64,000 nucleotides of DNA from Catellatospora sichuanensis (GCF_007483665.1 NZ_ML660187.1:205343-269342), one strand, 5' to 3'. Numbered from the stretch's first letter, positions 17,575 through 27,133 are shown. The notes: generated by a model not told the origin, from the sequence alone. Translations and numbers: made by a program.

Positions 17575-18062
17575 GGCCGTAATTCGAGGGACGTGCGGCC
17601 GATGCGAATCGGCACGCCGAGGGGTACGGGAGTAGGTCCGCTCACCTTGCTGCGGTCCAGATACGTGCCATTGGTCGAGCCGAGGTCCTCCACCATCCAC
17701 TGCCCGTCCCGGGGGACCAGGCGGGCATGGCGGGCGGAGGCGTAGTCGTCGGTGATGACGAGTGTGGAGTCCTCCGCCCGGCCGATGGTGATCGGAGCCT
17801 CGCCCAGTGTGATCTTGGTGCCGGCGAGCGAGCCCGCCGTGACCACCAAGGTGTGCGCGGCCCGGCCTTTCTTGACCTTGGCCGGGCGCGCGCTGCCCGC
17901 CGCCTGCGCGGCACCCGCGACCCCGCGGGGCGCGGCGACCAGCCGACTCGTACGCGAGCCGGCGAACAGATCCCGTCGGATGACACCGACCACCGTGAAC
18001 ACGAAGATCCACAGCAGCACGAGGAAACCGAAGCGGGCGGCGGTGAGGACGATTTCGGGCAA
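17571..18062 (-). CDS. fhaB: FHA-domain protein FhaB (FipA-like)
   Basis: 163-residue phosphothreonine reader. N-terminal membrane helix (about 9-28), a basic linker and a C-terminal FHA domain (about 75-163) with GRAEDSTLVI, SARHARL and GSTNGTYLD, the standard pThr-binding residues. In mycobacteria the equivalent links PknA phosphorylation to FtsZ and division. Starts with TTG at 18062: the sequence PEIVLTAARFGFLVLLW matches the family N-terminus and no ATG/GTG fits. Lies 6 nt after fhaA and overlaps pstP. Confidence 0.94.
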   Translation of the reverse strand: MPEIVLTAARFGFLVLLWIFVFTVVGVIRRDLFAGSRTSRLVAAPRGVAGAAQAAGSARPAKVKKGRAAHTLVVTAGSLAGTKITLGEAPITIGRAEDSTLVITDDYASARHARLVPRDGQWMVEDLGSTNGTYLDRSKVSGPTPVPLGVPIRIGRTSLELRP

Positions 18063-18068
18063 GGCCGA

Positions 18069-18818
18069 TCAGCCGTCCACGCGGAACGTCAGGGTCGTGG
18101 TGCCGATCTGGATCATGTCGCCGGGATTCAGGGCGACCGCGGAGACCCGCTGGCCGTTGACCATCGTCCCGTTGGTCGACCCGAGATCGGTCAGCACCAC
18201 CTGGGCACCGTCGAAGTCCAGCCGGGCGTGCCGCCGCGAGATGCCGACGTCGGGCAGGCGCAGGTTGGCCTGGTCCCCACGACCGATCGTGGTCGACCCG
18301 ATGGCCAGCGGGAACGTCCGCCCGTCACCGGAGACGAGGCGCACGTTGCGCGCGCCGCCGCCACCCGGCGGTGGGCCGGCCTGCTGGCCGCCGTACGGCG
18401 GGTACTGCTGCGGCGGGGGCTCATAGCTCGCCTGCGGCGCCTGGTCGGCCGTGTAGACCTCGGCCGAGACCCGGAACATGCCCGTGTCCAGCCCGTCTCC
18501 ACGCTCGATCTCGACGATCACGTCGCCGTACACCGTCCAGGCCTGCTCGCCGATGAACTCGGCCTGCGACTGCGCCAGCTCCTGAGCCAGCGCGGCCGCG
18601 TACGGGGCCAGCCGGCTGTGGTCGTAGGGCGAGAGATCGATCACATAGCGGTTCGGCACGAGCGTGCGCCCACCAACCAGGATCGCCTTGTGAGCTTCTG
18701 CCTCACGCTGCATGGCATTCAGGATCTCCACAGGGTGGACGACCCCCTTGAATACCTTCGCGAAGGCGCCCTCAACCAGGCCTTCCAGGCGTTTCTCGAA
18801 GCGTTGCAACACGCTCAC
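18069..18818 (-). CDS. fhaA: DUF3662 and FHA-domain protein FhaA
   Basis: 249-residue cytoplasmic protein. The N-terminal DUF3662 domain (about 1-115, starting VLQRFEKRLEGLVEGAFAK) is followed by a Pro/Gln/Gly linker (about 130-160) and a C-terminal FHA domain (about 165-249) with GRGDQANLRL, SRRHARL and GSTNGTMVN. In mycobacteria FhaA binds phosphorylated MviN/MurJ and regulates peptidoglycan assembly. GTG start with GGAGG four bases upstream. First gene of the long operon fhaA-fhaB-pstP-ftsW-pbpA-pknA-pknB. Confidence 0.95.
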   Translation of the reverse strand: MSVLQRFEKRLEGLVEGAFAKVFKGVVHPVEILNAMQREAEAHKAILVGGRTLVPNRYVIDLSPYDHSRLAPYAAALAQELAQSQAEFIGEQAWTVYGDVIVEIERGDGLDTGMFRVSAEVYTADQAPQASYEPPPQQYPPYGGQQAGPPPGGGGARNVRLVSGDGRTFPLAIGSTTIGRGDQANLRLPDVGISRRHARLDFDGAQVVLTDLGSTNGTMVNGQRVSAVALNPGDMIQIGTTTLTFRVDG

Positions 18819-19119
18819 CGGTCCTCCTCGGGTTCCGAGGACATGATGTTATCTGCCCTCCACTCCCGCGTCTTCGCCCAATACGTCCGCCGTTGCCGAC
18901 GCCACGCCAGCATGACGACCATCCTTGCCTCCGATTTCGGCCTTGGCCAGGTGGTCGTGTTAGTGTTCTCCCCGCAACGCCGACCGGGATAACCGGTTGG
19001 CGAGGCGGAGCAGGCATAGCGTAAGCTGTGCCAGCACGCAACGGGAGGTGACTCCCTTGCGAACCGCGGGGACTGCTAAAGTTCCTGCACACGCCACGGG
19101 ACAGCAACATCGTCCCCAA
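18819..19119. promoter_or_regulatory. Divergent promoter region of the fhaA operon and tRNA-Leu
   Basis: No gene is supported here. The region must hold the minus-strand promoter of the fhaA-pknB operon and the plus-strand promoter of the tRNA. I see an AT-rich patch (about 18847-18855, reading GATAACATC on the minus strand) but no convincing -10/-35 pair. Confidence 0.4.
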
Positions 19120-19205
19120 GGGGATGTGGCGGAATGGCAGACGCGCACGGTTCAGGTCCGTGTGTCCGAAAGGACGTGGGGGTTCAACTCCCCCCATCCC
19201 CACCA
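19120..19205 (+). tRNA. tRNA-Leu (anticodon CAG)
   Basis: 86-nt class II tRNA with the 3' CCA encoded. Acceptor stem GGGGATG/CATCCCC, discriminator A, anticodon stem CACGG/CCGTG enclosing the loop TTCAGGT (anticodon CAG, reads CUG), a long variable arm, and a T arm with GGGG-GTTCAACT-CCCC. CUG is the dominant Leu codon in this genome type. A tRNA-Leu at this spot next to fhaA is the usual arrangement in related genomes. Confidence 0.97.
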
Positions 19206-19207
19206 GC

Positions 19208-19240
19208 AAGAAGGCCTCCTCCGGGAGGCCTTCTTCTTTT
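19208..19240 (+). terminator. Terminator of tRNA-Leu
   Basis: Perfect 12-bp stem AAGAAGGCCTCC/GGAGGCCTTCTT with a 4-nt loop (TCCG), followed by CTTTT: a classical intrinsic terminator, rare in this T-poor DNA. Confidence 0.92.
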
Positions 19241-19404
19241 GTGTCGCCTTCGCGGCGCTCGGCCGAACTGTCGGCCGTCTCACACAAAGATCGCAGATTT
19301 CCGTCAGAGGCTCGGGGCCCTGACCACACGTTTTGCCCCGAAACGGGGATCTTGTGCAGTCGCGGTCCGGCTCCATCGGACGCGACCGCCGCCCCGATAC
19401 GCGA

Positions 19405-19447
19405 CCGCCGCGGGCGCGACCCGGGAGGAAGGTCGCGTCCGCGGCGG
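19405..19447. terminator. Probable terminator of the ABC export operon
   Basis: 17-nt arms (starting CCGCCGCGG and ending CCGCGGCGG) pair with one mismatch around a 9-nt loop. It lies 49 nt past the permease stop on the minus strand. Confidence 0.6.
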
Positions 19448-19495
19448 ACGGTCATGCGTGACGATCACCGCGGAAGATCACGGCGTGTCGGGCGA

Positions 19496-20710
19496 TCACG
19501 GCGTGGCGAGGGCCTCCGTCGGGGACAGGCGGGAGGCCCGCACCGCCGGGTAGAGGCCCGCCAGGCCCCCGATCACCAGCGTCGCGCCCAGACCGCCGAG
19601 CATCGCCCAGGCCGGAACCACCGTCGGCCAGCCCTGATACGCCGCGTATCCCGAGGTCACCGCGATGCCGAGGAGCACCCCGCCCGCCCCTCCCAGCGCG
19701 GACAGCAGCAGCGACTCGGCCAGGAACTGCAGCCGGATCTGTCCCCGGGTCGCGCCGAGCGAGCGCCGCAGGCCGATCTCGGCCCGCCGCTCCAGCACCG
19801 AGATGACCATCGTGTTGGCCACCCCGACCCCGCCGACCAGCAGCGCGACGGCGCCCAAACCGAGCAACAGCCCGGTGAACGCCTGGTTGGCGGCCTGCTT
19901 GGCCTCCAGCGCGTCGGACGGCCGCGACACGTCGACCTCGTTCGGGGCCTCCGGGTTCGCGGTCGCCGCCAGTACGCCCTGCACCGCCGTGACGGCCGAC
20001 TCCACCGACCGGGTATAGACGGTCGTCGGATGCCCGTCGAAGGCGAGCCGGTCCGCCGCAGCCGGCCAGCCGACCAGCACCGCGGCGTCCAGCTCGGGTG
20101 CCAGCGCCACCGGCTCCAGCACGCCCACCACGGTGAACCGCCGGCCGCCGACCATGATCTGGGTGTCCGGGCCGACCGTGCCGATGCCGAGCCGGGCGGC
20201 CGTGTCCGCGCCGATCACCACCGCCGGGTAGCGCTCGGTGGCCGCGTTGAGCCAGGTCCCGGCCCGCAGCTTCGCCCCGACCGTGTCCATCAGGTCGAGC
20301 CGGGCGGCGTACACGGCCAGGCCGTTGGTCTGCGCCGCGGGTATGCGGTCCGACCGGTAGACCTTGGCCCCGTCGACCTTGCCGATCGCCGACACCTGCT
20401 CCACCGGGGCGATCCGGGAGATCATGGCGACCGACTCGACCGGCAACTGCGCGTCCGCGCCGAACATGGTCCGGCCCGGGGTCACCGTGAGCAGGTTGGT
20501 GCCCAGCGCGGCCAGCGTGCGGTCCAGCTCGGCCCGCGACGACGACGAGATGCCGACCACGGCGATCATCGCCGCGATGCCGATCGCGATGCCCAGCGCC
20601 GACAGGAACGCCCGTACCGGCCGGGTACGCAGCCCCACTCCCCCGACGCGCAGCACGTCGCGAGGTCGCATCCGGGCCGGATGGAGCCTGGGCAGGGCGG
20701 GGGCCGTCAT
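19496..20710 (-). CDS. MacB-type ABC transporter permease
   Basis: 404-residue FtsX/MacB-like permease with four membrane helices: one at about 32-52 followed by a large extracytoplasmic MacB-PCD domain (about 55-265), and three between about 285 and 395. Conserved stretches [49 protein letters not shown] and [18 protein letters not shown] identify the family. With the ATPase and adaptor it would form a MacAB-like exporter of a small molecule, peptide or lipoprotein. The start overlaps the ATPase stop (ATGA). Last gene of a four-gene operon. Confidence 0.93.
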   Translation of the reverse strand: MTAPALPRLHPARMRPRDVLRVGGVGLRTRPVRAFLSALGIAIGIAAMIAVVGISSSSRAELDRTLAALGTNLLTVTPGRTMFGADAQLPVESVAMISRIAPVEQVSAIGKVDGAKVYRSDRIPAAQTNGLAVYAARLDLMDTVGAKLRAGTWLNAATERYPAVVIGADTAARLGIGTVGPDTQIMVGGRRFTVVGVLEPVALAPELDAAVLVGWPAAADRLAFDGHPTTVYTRSVESAVTAVQGVLAATANPEAPNEVDVSRPSDALEAKQAANQAFTGLLLGLGAVALLVGGVGVANTMVISVLERRAEIGLRRSLGATRGQIRLQFLAESLLLSALGGAGGVLLGIAVTSGYAAYQGWPTVVPAWAMLGGLGATLVIGGLAGLYPAVRASRLSPTEALATP

Positions 20711-21516
20711 CGCGCCCTCCCGCCGGTGCCGATGGCGTGCGCCGCCGGTCCGGCCACCGACGGATCCGCCGACCGCGGAACCGCGCCGAGGGCCGGATGA
20801 CCGGCCGGCGGGCCGGCCGTGGCCGGCTCCGTCTCGGGCAGGGTCGCGACTGCCGGGCCGCTGTCGGCGACCACTCTGCCGTCGCGCATCTGCACCTGGC
20901 GGGGCACCCCCGCGGCGATCTCCCGGTCGTGCGTGATGATCACCACGGTGGTGCCCGCGGCATGCAACTCGTGCAGCAGCGCCATGATGCCTGCGCCGGA
21001 AGCCGAGTCCAGGTTGCCCGTGGGCTCGTCGGCCAGCAACAGGGGCGGGTTGCCGACCACGGCCCGCGCGATCGCGACGCGCTGGCGCTCGCCGCCCGAC
21101 AGCTCGTGCGGCTCGTGGTCCATCCGGTGGGCCAGGCCGACCCGTTCCAGCGCGGCGACCGCGCGGCGGCGGCGCTCACCCAGGGTGCGCCCGCCGTAGA
21201 GCAGACCGTCGGCGACGTTGTCCAGCGCGCTCACCCCGGCGGCGAGGTGGAACTGCTGGAACACGAAACCGACCCGGGCCGCCCGCAGCGCCGACAGCTG
21301 CCGGTCCGACAGGGCGGCCACGTCGTAGCCGGCGATGCGCACCGACCCGGCACTGGGCCGGTCCAGCGTGCCGATGATGTGCAGCATGGTCGACTTGCCG
21401 GAGCCGGACGGCCCGACGATCGCCGCCATCTCGCCCGCGTACACGGTCAGCGACACCCCGTCCAGGGCGGTGACGCCACCCGGGTAGACCTTGGTGACGC
21501 CGTCCAGGGCGATCAT
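20707..21516 (-). CDS. MacB/LolD-type ABC transporter ATP-binding protein
   Basis: 269-residue ATPase partner of the downstream permease. Walker [11 protein letters not shown]-loop FVFQQFHL, signature [14 protein letters not shown], Walker [13 protein letters not shown] and switch His IITHDREI are all present in about 1-220. A Pro/Ala/Gly-rich tail of about 50 residues beyond the ABC domain is atypical for LolD-like ATPases and of unknown role. Overlaps both neighbours by 4 bp (ATGA), so the three transporter genes are tightly coupled. Confidence 0.93.
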   Translation of the reverse strand: MIALDGVTKVYPGGVTALDGVSLTVYAGEMAAIVGPSGSGKSTMLHIIGTLDRPSAGSVRIAGYDVAALSDRQLSALRAARVGFVFQQFHLAAGVSALDNVADGLLYGGRTLGERRRRAVAALERVGLAHRMDHEPHELSGGERQRVAIARAVVGNPPLLLADEPTGNLDSASGAGIMALLHELHAAGTTVVIITHDREIAAGVPRQVQMRDGRVVADSGPAVATLPETEPATAGPPAGHPALGAVPRSADPSVAGPAAHAIGTGGRAR

Positions 21517-22637
21517 CGCGGGATCCCCACGGTCATGCCCTCGGCCAGGCCCGCACCGCTGACCTCGACCCGGCCACCGGAGAACAGGCCTGTCTCCACC
21601 GCGAGGTAGCGGCTGGCGCCGCCCTCGACGATCTCGACGCCGTACCCGCCCTCGCGCAGCGCGACCAGCGCCGACACGGGCACGGTGAGCACGTCGGGGC
21701 GCTCCGCCGCGGTGAAGGTGACGTCGACCGCGGCCTGGTTGAAGCCGGCGACCGCCTTCTGGTCGGCCAGCGACACCACCGCCTCGAGCTTCGTGGTGGC
21801 CTCCTCGCCCTGGCCACCGGCCTCGATCACGGTGTACGCCTTGGCCACCTTGCCGTCGGCCGTGCCGCCCGCGGGCAGCTCGACCTTCACAGCTGCGCCC
21901 ACCTTGGCCAGCCGCTGGTCGGCGACGTCCAGCTGCACCACCACGACGCGGACCGTGCCCGTGTACTTGAGCACCGCTGATCCGGGCTGCGCCGGCGCGC
22001 TCACCGTGGCCTCCAGGCTCTCCACCCGGACCTGCCCCAAGGCGAAGACGACGCGGCCGAACTCGACCCGGCCCGTCTCCGCCAGCCCGAGCTTGTCCTG
22101 CCACTTCTTGACCGCGGTGGCGGTGGACGAGGTGAACTCGTCGTCCACCGTGAAGCCGCCGTAGCCGAGCGCCTTGAGGTTCTGCTCCAGCTGCCTGACG
22201 TCGGCCCCCTCGTCGCCCGACTTGAGCTCGCGGTAGGCGGGCACGTTTCCGTACATCAGCACGGCCGGGCTGTTGTCGATCCGGTACAGGGGCTTGCCAC
22301 GGGAAATCACCGCGCCGGACTCGGGCAGCCAGGTCACCGTCCCGTTGAGCCGGTTCACGGCCGAGTAGGTCGGGCCGAAGCCCAGTTCGCCGTCGACGGT
22401 CTGGCTGTCCTGCAGGGTCTGCCGGGTCACCGGGGCGGTGGCCGGCGGCAGATTGCTCGCGGGCGGGGTGCCGCCGTCCCCGCCGCCGAACCCGACCGCG
22501 GCGGCCGCGGCGGCCCCGCCCGCGGCGAGCGCGCCGATCACCAGCAGCGCGGTGCGTGCCCCGCGCCGGCGGCGGCGCCGGACGGGCGCCGCGCCGGCGG
22601 GGGTCTCCAGTGCGACAAGCTGTGCGGTCTCGGTCAC
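21513..22637 (-). CDS. Membrane-fusion-like adaptor with peptidoglycan-binding domain
   Basis: 374-residue single-pass protein serving as HlyD/MacA-like adaptor of the exporter. A basic cytoplasmic N-terminus (RRRRRRGAR) and membrane helix (about 30-50) precede a beta-rich region. It is interrupted at about 125-190 by a PG-binding-1-like module ([31 protein letters not shown]), as in many Gram-positive adaptors. Barrel and membrane-proximal domains follow ([21 protein letters not shown]). GTG start at 22637 overlaps the lipoprotein stop (GTGA). Confidence 0.88.
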   Translation of the reverse strand: MTETAQLVALETPAGAAPVRRRRRRGARTALLVIGALAAGGAAAAAAVGFGGGDGGTPPASNLPPATAPVTRQTLQDSQTVDGELGFGPTYSAVNRLNGTVTWLPESGAVISRGKPLYRIDNSPAVLMYGNVPAYRELKSGDEGADVRQLEQNLKALGYGGFTVDDEFTSSTATAVKKWQDKLGLAETGRVEFGRVVFALGQVRVESLEATVSAPAQPGSAVLKYTGTVRVVVVQLDVADQRLAKVGAAVKVELPAGGTADGKVAKAYTVIEAGGQGEEATTKLEAVVSLADQKAVAGFNQAAVDVTFTAAERPDVLTVPVSALVALREGGYGVEIVEGGASRYLAVETGLFSGGRVEVSGAGLAEGMTVGIPR

Positions 22638-23173
22638 GGTGCCTTCTTCTGGACCGCGCCCGGCATGAACTTCTCCTGGCACAGCTTCTGCGCGGCCTCG
22701 AAGTCCGGGTCATCGCCGATCGTCTTGTCGATCATCACGCGACCGCCGTCCGGGTCCGGGAAGTTCGGCACCCCGTTGTCGCGCATGCACTGGGCGAACT
22801 TGCGCATGTTCTCGGCCATCTGCGGATCGGCGTTCGCCGGGCCGCCCTCGGCGAACGGCGAGTACTGCTTGCACGCCTCCTGCGCCTTCTCGAACTTGTC
22901 CCGGTCGACCGGGCCGCCGCTGATGCGCACCCGGACCGGGCCGCCGTTGGGATCGGGGTCGGGCATGTCGACGCCGTTCTCACGCATGCACTGCGCGAAC
23001 TTGAGGCCCTTCTCCTCCTGGCTCAGGCTCGGTCCGGCACTGGGCGTCGCCGCGGCGGTCCCGTTGCCGACCGAGGCGATGCCGTCGTCGCCGCCCTGCT
23101 GCGCGCAGCCGGACAGCGCCAGCGCCGCCATCAGCGGCAACGCCAGCACCACCCCCAGCAGCCGTCGCTTCAT
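22634..23173 (-). CDS. Lipoprotein with duplicated Cys-Met-Arg motif
   Basis: 179-residue lipoprotein: signal peptide with lipobox LSGC (Cys at about 22). The mature part contains two copies of a roughly 60-residue unit, each with KFAQCMR-[ED]-NGV followed by PDPD. This pattern is common in uncharacterised actinobacterial lipoproteins encoded with MacAB-like exporters and two-component systems. Each unit has a conserved Cys, and further Cys residues (EACKQY, KLCQEK) suggest internal disulfides. First gene of the export operon, divergent from the response-regulator gene. Function unknown; a sensor or substrate-binding role is inferred from context. Confidence 0.85.
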   Translation of the reverse strand: MKRRLLGVVLALPLMAALALSGCAQQGGDDGIASVGNGTAAATPSAGPSLSQEEKGLKFAQCMRENGVDMPDPDPNGGPVRVRISGGPVDRDKFEKAQEACKQYSPFAEGGPANADPQMAENMRKFAQCMRDNGVPNFPDPDGGRVMIDKTIGDDPDFEAAQKLCQEKFMPGAVQKKAP

Positions 23174-23338
23174 CGCGTGTCTCCTTCGTCGGGCCGCCGG
23201 CCGGTCGCCGGCGGCACGGAGCCCAGTTCACGCGGGGGGCCGTTTCGCGGCCGTTTCCGCTCGCGATAACGGCGAAGAAACATCACGTCGGGTAACTATT
23301 GGCTGGCCGGGCGGACCGGCGGGGAGGCGGAGCCGGAC

Positions 23339-23995
23339 ATGCGGGTACTCGTGGTCGAAGACGAGGCACTGCTCGCCGACGCCATCGCCGAGTGGCTGCG
23401 TGACGACGCTCACGCCGTCGACGTGGTGTACGACGGCGACGCGGCGCTGGAGCGGCTGGCCGTACACGACTACGACGTGGTGCTGCTGGACCGGGATCTG
23501 CCGGTGGTGCACGGCGACGACGTGTGCCGCTCGCTGGTCGACTCGCAGTCCAGCGCCCGGGTACTGATGCTCACCGCCGCCGCCGAGGTCGGCGACCGGG
23601 TCGCCGGGCTGACCCTGGGCGCCGACGACTACCTGTCCAAGCCGTTCGCGTTCGCCGAGCTCGCCGCCCGGGTGCACGCCCTCGGCCGACGCGCCCGCCC
23701 GGCCAGCGCGCCGACCCTGGTGCGCGGCGGGATCCGGCTCGACCAGGCCCGCCGGGAGGTCTTCCGGGACGGCCACTACGTGCCGCTGTCGCGCAAGGAG
23801 TTCGGCGTGCTGGCCGAGCTGCTGCGGGCCGAGGGCGCGGTGGTCTCCGCGGAGAGCCTGCTGGAGAAGGTCTGGGACGAGCACGCCGACCCGTTCACCT
23901 CCGCGGTCCGGCTGACCATCCTCAAGCTGCGCCGCAAGCTGGGCGACCCGCCCGTCGTCACCACCGTCGCCGGAGTGGGGTATCGGATCCCGTGA
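23339..23995 (+). CDS. OmpR/PhoB-family response regulator
   Basis: 218-residue regulator: receiver domain (about 1-115) with acidic pair VVEDEALL, phospho-acceptor Asp in YDVVLLDRDLPV, Thr in LMLTAA and Lys in DYLSKPF; winged-helix DNA-binding domain (about 125-218) with SRKEFGVLAELL and TVAGVGYRIP. It shares a GTGA overlap with the downstream kinase. Being divergent from the lipoprotein-exporter operon, it most likely controls that operon in response to envelope stress or an antimicrobial. Confidence 0.95.
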   Translation: MRVLVVEDEALLADAIAEWLRDDAHAVDVVYDGDAALERLAVHDYDVVLLDRDLPVVHGDDVCRSLVDSQSSARVLMLTAAAEVGDRVAGLTLGADDYLSKPFAFAELAARVHALGRRARPASAPTLVRGGIRLDQARREVFRDGHYVPLSRKEFGVLAELLRAEGAVVSAESLLEKVWDEHADPFTSAVRLTILKLRRKLGDPPVVTTVAGVGYRIP

Positions 23996-25197
23996 GACTG
24001 CCGTCGTACCGCCTGACCATCCGCGCCCGCCTCACCCTCGTCTACGGCGGGCTGTTCTTCCTCGCCGGGCTGGCCCTGCTGGTGGTGACCTACTTCCTGG
24101 TCGACCAGTCGCTGCTGCAGAAGTTCACCTTCCACGCCCCGCTGCCCGACCTCGGCCAGGCGCCCGGGGTCGCCGGGCTGGCCGAGCAGGGCGGCGGCGC
24201 GCGGGTGCGGGTCCTCATCAACAACAACCCCGACCTCGTCTACTACATGGACAAGCAGGCCGAGTCGCTGCGCCACGCGACCATGGTCGCGCTGCTCCAG
24301 CAGGGCGCGATCGCGCTGCTGGTGGTGGGTGCCGTGTCCATCGCGCTGGGCTGGCTGATCGCGGGCCGGCTGCTGTCGCCGCTGCACCGGATCACCGACA
24401 CCGCCCGCCGGATCAGCACCGCCCCCGCCGCCGACCGCGGGCTGCACGAGCGCATCGCGCTGCGGGGCCCCAACGACGAGATCCAGGAGCTGGCCGACAC
24501 CTTCGACGCCATGCTGGCCCGGCTGGACCAGGCCTTCGACGGGCAGCGGCGCTTCGTCGCGAACGCGTCGCACGAGCTGCGTACGCCGCTGACGCTGAAC
24601 CGGTCACTGGTGGAGCTGGCCATGCACCGCAAGACCGCCTCCGACGACGTCAAACGGCTCGGCGAGACGCTGCTCGACATCAACGGCCGGCACGAGCGCC
24701 TGATCGAAGGGCTGCTGCTGCTGGCGCGCTCGGAGAACGAGGTGGTGGAGCGGCGGCCGATGGACCTCGCCGACGTCGTCGACCACGTCGGGCTGCAGAG
24801 CGCGGGCGCGGCGGCCGAGGCCGACGTGGCGGTGGCCGTCGAAGCCGCCCCCGCGGAGACCACCGGTGACCCGGTGCTGCTGGAGCGGGTCGCGCAGAAC
24901 CTCATCGGCAACGCGATCAGGCACAACGCCGCGGGCGGCTGGGTCCGGGCCGCGACCTCCACCCGGGGCGGCCGGGTGGAGTTGGAGGTGTCCAACACCG
25001 GGCCGGTGGTGGCAGCGTACGAGGTGGAGGGGTTGTTCGAGCCGTTCCGCCGGGGCAGCGAGCGCACCCGCTCCGACCAGGGCGTGGGGCTCGGGCTGTC
25101 GATCGTGCGAGCGATCACGCGGGCGCACGGCGGCACGGTCACCGCTCGGCCGCGCGAGGGCGGGGGCCTCGTGGTGACGGTCTCGCTGCCCCGGTAG
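23992..25197 (+). CDS. Sensor histidine kinase
   Basis: 401-residue membrane kinase paired with the response regulator. Two membrane helices (about 14-36 and 100-122) flank a small extracytoplasmic loop of about 60 residues. A HAMP domain (about 122-180), HisKA with the phospho-acceptor His in FVANASHELRTPL (about 195) and an HATPase domain (about 280-400) with NLIGNAIRHN and GVGLGLSIVRAI follow. Start GTG at 23992 overlaps the regulator stop. The small sensor loop suggests membrane-proximal sensing. Confidence 0.94.
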   Translation: MRLPSYRLTIRARLTLVYGGLFFLAGLALLVVTYFLVDQSLLQKFTFHAPLPDLGQAPGVAGLAEQGGGARVRVLINNNPDLVYYMDKQAESLRHATMVALLQQGAIALLVVGAVSIALGWLIAGRLLSPLHRITDTARRISTAPAADRGLHERIALRGPNDEIQELADTFDAMLARLDQAFDGQRRFVANASHELRTPLTLNRSLVELAMHRKTASDDVKRLGETLLDINGRHERLIEGLLLLARSENEVVERRPMDLADVVDHVGLQSAGAAAEADVAVAVEAAPAETTGDPVLLERVAQNLIGNAIRHNAAGGWVRAATSTRGGRVELEVSNTGPVVAAYEVEGLFEPFRRGSERTRSDQGVGLGLSIVRAITRAHGGTVTARPREGGGLVVTVSLPR

Positions 25198-25285
25198 AGA
25201 CATTCGTCTGCAACATTCCCGCGCCCCAGCGCGTGCCAGAGGAAAGCCGCCGCTGTGGGCGGCTCCGGCCCGCGGGGAGCGCCGC

Positions 25286-25780
25286 ATGTCACCACCGACG
25301 GGGTTCACGGAGCTCTACGCGACCCACTTCCAGCGCCTCGCCACGCAGCTCTACGCCTACCTCGGCGATCACGCCGAGGCGCAGGACCTGGCGCAGGAGG
25401 CGTTCTGCCGGGCGTTCGACCGCTGGCACCGGATCAGCGCGTACGACGACCCGGCCGGCTGGGTGCGCCGGGTCGCCTGGAATCTGGCCACCAGCCGGTT
25501 GCGGCGGCGCGCCACCGCGCTGCGCTACCTGTCCCGACAGCGGGAGGAGCACGTGGCCGGGCCGGAACCCGACCGGGTCGCGCTGGTGGAGGCGCTGGCG
25601 AAGCTGCCCGCCAGGCACCGGCTCGCGGTCGTGCTGCACCACCTCGGGCAGCTGTCCACCGCCGAGATCGCCGAGCAGCAGGGCGTCGCCGAGGGGACGG
25701 TCCGGTCCTGGCTGTCGCGCGGCCGGGCCGCGCTGGCCGCCCATGTCAGCGACGTTCGCGAGGAGAGCAGCCGTGCCTGA
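25286..25780 (+). CDS. SigE-family ECF RNA polymerase sigma factor
   Basis: 164-residue sigma-70 factor with region 2 (about 10-80: YAYLGDHAEAQDLAQEAFCRAFDRW) and region 4 (about 105-155: STAEIAEQQGVAEGTVRSWLSRGRAAL). It belongs to the short SigE-type group abundant in Micromonosporaceae. Overlaps the next gene by 8 bp, so sigma factor and membrane partner are translated together. Two further pairs of the same design occur at 51 and 62 kb. Confidence 0.92.
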   Translation: MSPPTGFTELYATHFQRLATQLYAYLGDHAEAQDLAQEAFCRAFDRWHRISAYDDPAGWVRRVAWNLATSRLRRRATALRYLSRQREEHVAGPEPDRVALVEALAKLPARHRLAVVLHHLGQLSTAEIAEQQGVAEGTVRSWLSRGRAALAAHVSDVREESSRA

Positions 25781-27071
25781 GCCGATGGATCAGACCTTCG
25801 CCGACTTCGCCGCGCGCACCGCGGGCACCTTCCGGGCCGTGCCGGTCGAGGCCGTCGCTTCGGCGGTACGCCGCCGACGGCGCACCCGGCACGGCGCGCT
25901 CGCCGCGCTCGCACTGGCCGCGATCATCGCTCCGGTGACGCTGCTGAACCTCGGTGGCCGCGGCGAGACCCCGCCCGTGGTCACCCCCTCGACGCCCGCC
26001 GTGACAAGCCCTTCGGGCAGCCCGTCGGCCGCGCCCGCACCCGTTGTGGAGACCAGGGCGGTGCAGGTGCCGGGCGTCGCGCCCGACTTCCCGGCGACCG
26101 TGGTGTTCACCGACGCCGAGCACGGCTGGGCGCTGCTGGTGGGCTGCCCGTCGCGCGCCCCGGCCTGCGACCAGGACGACTGCGTGCAAGCCGGCCACAC
26201 CTGCACCGCGGTGCTGGCGCGCACCGGGGACGGCGGGCGCACCTGGCACCGGGTCACCGGCGTGCCGTCCCTGGACGGCAAGGTGATCAACCTGTACGCC
26301 CTCGACGGGCAGACCATCGCGCTGCACCTGATCAAGGAAAAGTTCCTGCTGACGCGGGACGGCGGGGCGACCTTCACGACGCACCCGCTCTCCGCTCCGC
26401 CGCAGGAGGCGGTGCTGGCCGACGCCCGCGCCCACGGACACGAGGGCTATGGGCTGGCCTGCCCCGGCGCGGTGACCTTCGAGGACGGCGCGTCCGCCCC
26501 CGAGTGCGAGCGCGTACAGCTCTACAAGATCGGATCCGGCCCGGTGGTGCCGCAGCCCCAGCTCGGCGGCAACCCGAACCGCGCGTCGTCGCTGCACCGC
26601 GGGCTGGACGGACGGTTCTGGCTGCTCACCTCACCCGAGCACGAGGGCGCGCCGCGGATCCAGCTGAGCGAGGACGGTTTGCGCAGCTGGCGGCAACTGC
26701 CCGCACCGGCACAGGCGACCGCCTTCGGGCTGGTGCTGTCGCCCGACGGCGCCGAGGTCTGGCTCACGGGCAACACGCAGCAGCTCTGGCGGCTGGTCGG
26801 CGGGGCCTGGCAGCGCCAGGCCGACCTGCCCGCGGAGACCCAGCCGCACCAGGTCGTGGCGCTGGGCGGCGGCATCCTGCTCGCCGGCAACCCGTCGGGG
26901 GTGTGGCGGCTGCAGGACGGCGTCTTCACCCAGGTGCCAGGCCTGCCCGGGCTGGGCATCCTGACCCGGCTGCCTGACGGCACCCTGTTTGGATACGACG
27001 ACAATGGCCGGAAGTGGCTGAGTCCGGGCACCGGTAACGCTGCCGACCGCCCCTGGATCAAGATCTTCTAG
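25773..27071 (+). CDS. Membrane-anchored Asp-box (BNR) repeat protein paired with the sigma factor
   Basis: 432-residue protein. N-terminal cytoplasmic stretch of about 50 residues (MDQTFADFAARTAGTFRAVP), one membrane helix (about 50-70), a Pro/Ser/Thr linker and a large extracytoplasmic beta-propeller-like domain. Three Asp-box-like motifs (TGDGGRTWHRV, TRDGGATFTTH, SEDGLRSWRQL) point to a sialidase/BNR fold without visible catalytic residues. The cytoplasmic segment could bind the sigma factor as an anti-sigma surface; no zinc-binding HxxxCxxC motif is present. GTG start at 25773 follows GAGGAGAG. Role as signal receptor for the sigma factor is inferred. Confidence 0.8.
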   Translation: MPEPMDQTFADFAARTAGTFRAVPVEAVASAVRRRRRTRHGALAALALAAIIAPVTLLNLGGRGETPPVVTPSTPAVTSPSGSPSAAPAPVVETRAVQVPGVAPDFPATVVFTDAEHGWALLVGCPSRAPACDQDDCVQAGHTCTAVLARTGDGGRTWHRVTGVPSLDGKVINLYALDGQTIALHLIKEKFLLTRDGGATFTTHPLSAPPQEAVLADARAHGHEGYGLACPGAVTFEDGASAPECERVQLYKIGSGPVVPQPQLGGNPNRASSLHRGLDGRFWLLTSPEHEGAPRIQLSEDGLRSWRQLPAPAQATAFGLVLSPDGAEVWLTGNTQQLWRLVGGAWQRQADLPAETQPHQVVALGGGILLAGNPSGVWRLQDGVFTQVPGLPGLGILTRLPDGTLFGYDDNGRKWLSPGTGNAADRPWIKIF

Positions 27072-27083
27072 CCGGGTAGCGAG

Positions 27084-27127
27084 CCTGGCGCCTGGTGGTC
27101 CGCGATCGCGGACCACCAGGCGCCAGG
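27084..27127. terminator. 44-bp perfect palindrome (bidirectional terminator)
   Basis: A perfect inverted repeat of 22+22 bp centred on CGATCG with no loop bases, between the convergent Asp-box gene (13 nt after its stop) and the secreted repeat-protein gene (7 nt after its stop). Confidence 0.85.
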
Positions 27128-27133
27128 TCGGTG

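Noticed and set aside
17575..18012. In-frame N-terminal extension of PstP
   Set aside because: It runs through fhaB in another frame; the PP2C domain starts exactly at the ATG that overlaps the fhaB stop.
19120..19205. Attachment site at the tRNA-Leu gene
   Set aside because: No integrase gene and no repeated tRNA 3' end were found on either side; the flanking genes follow the conserved order.
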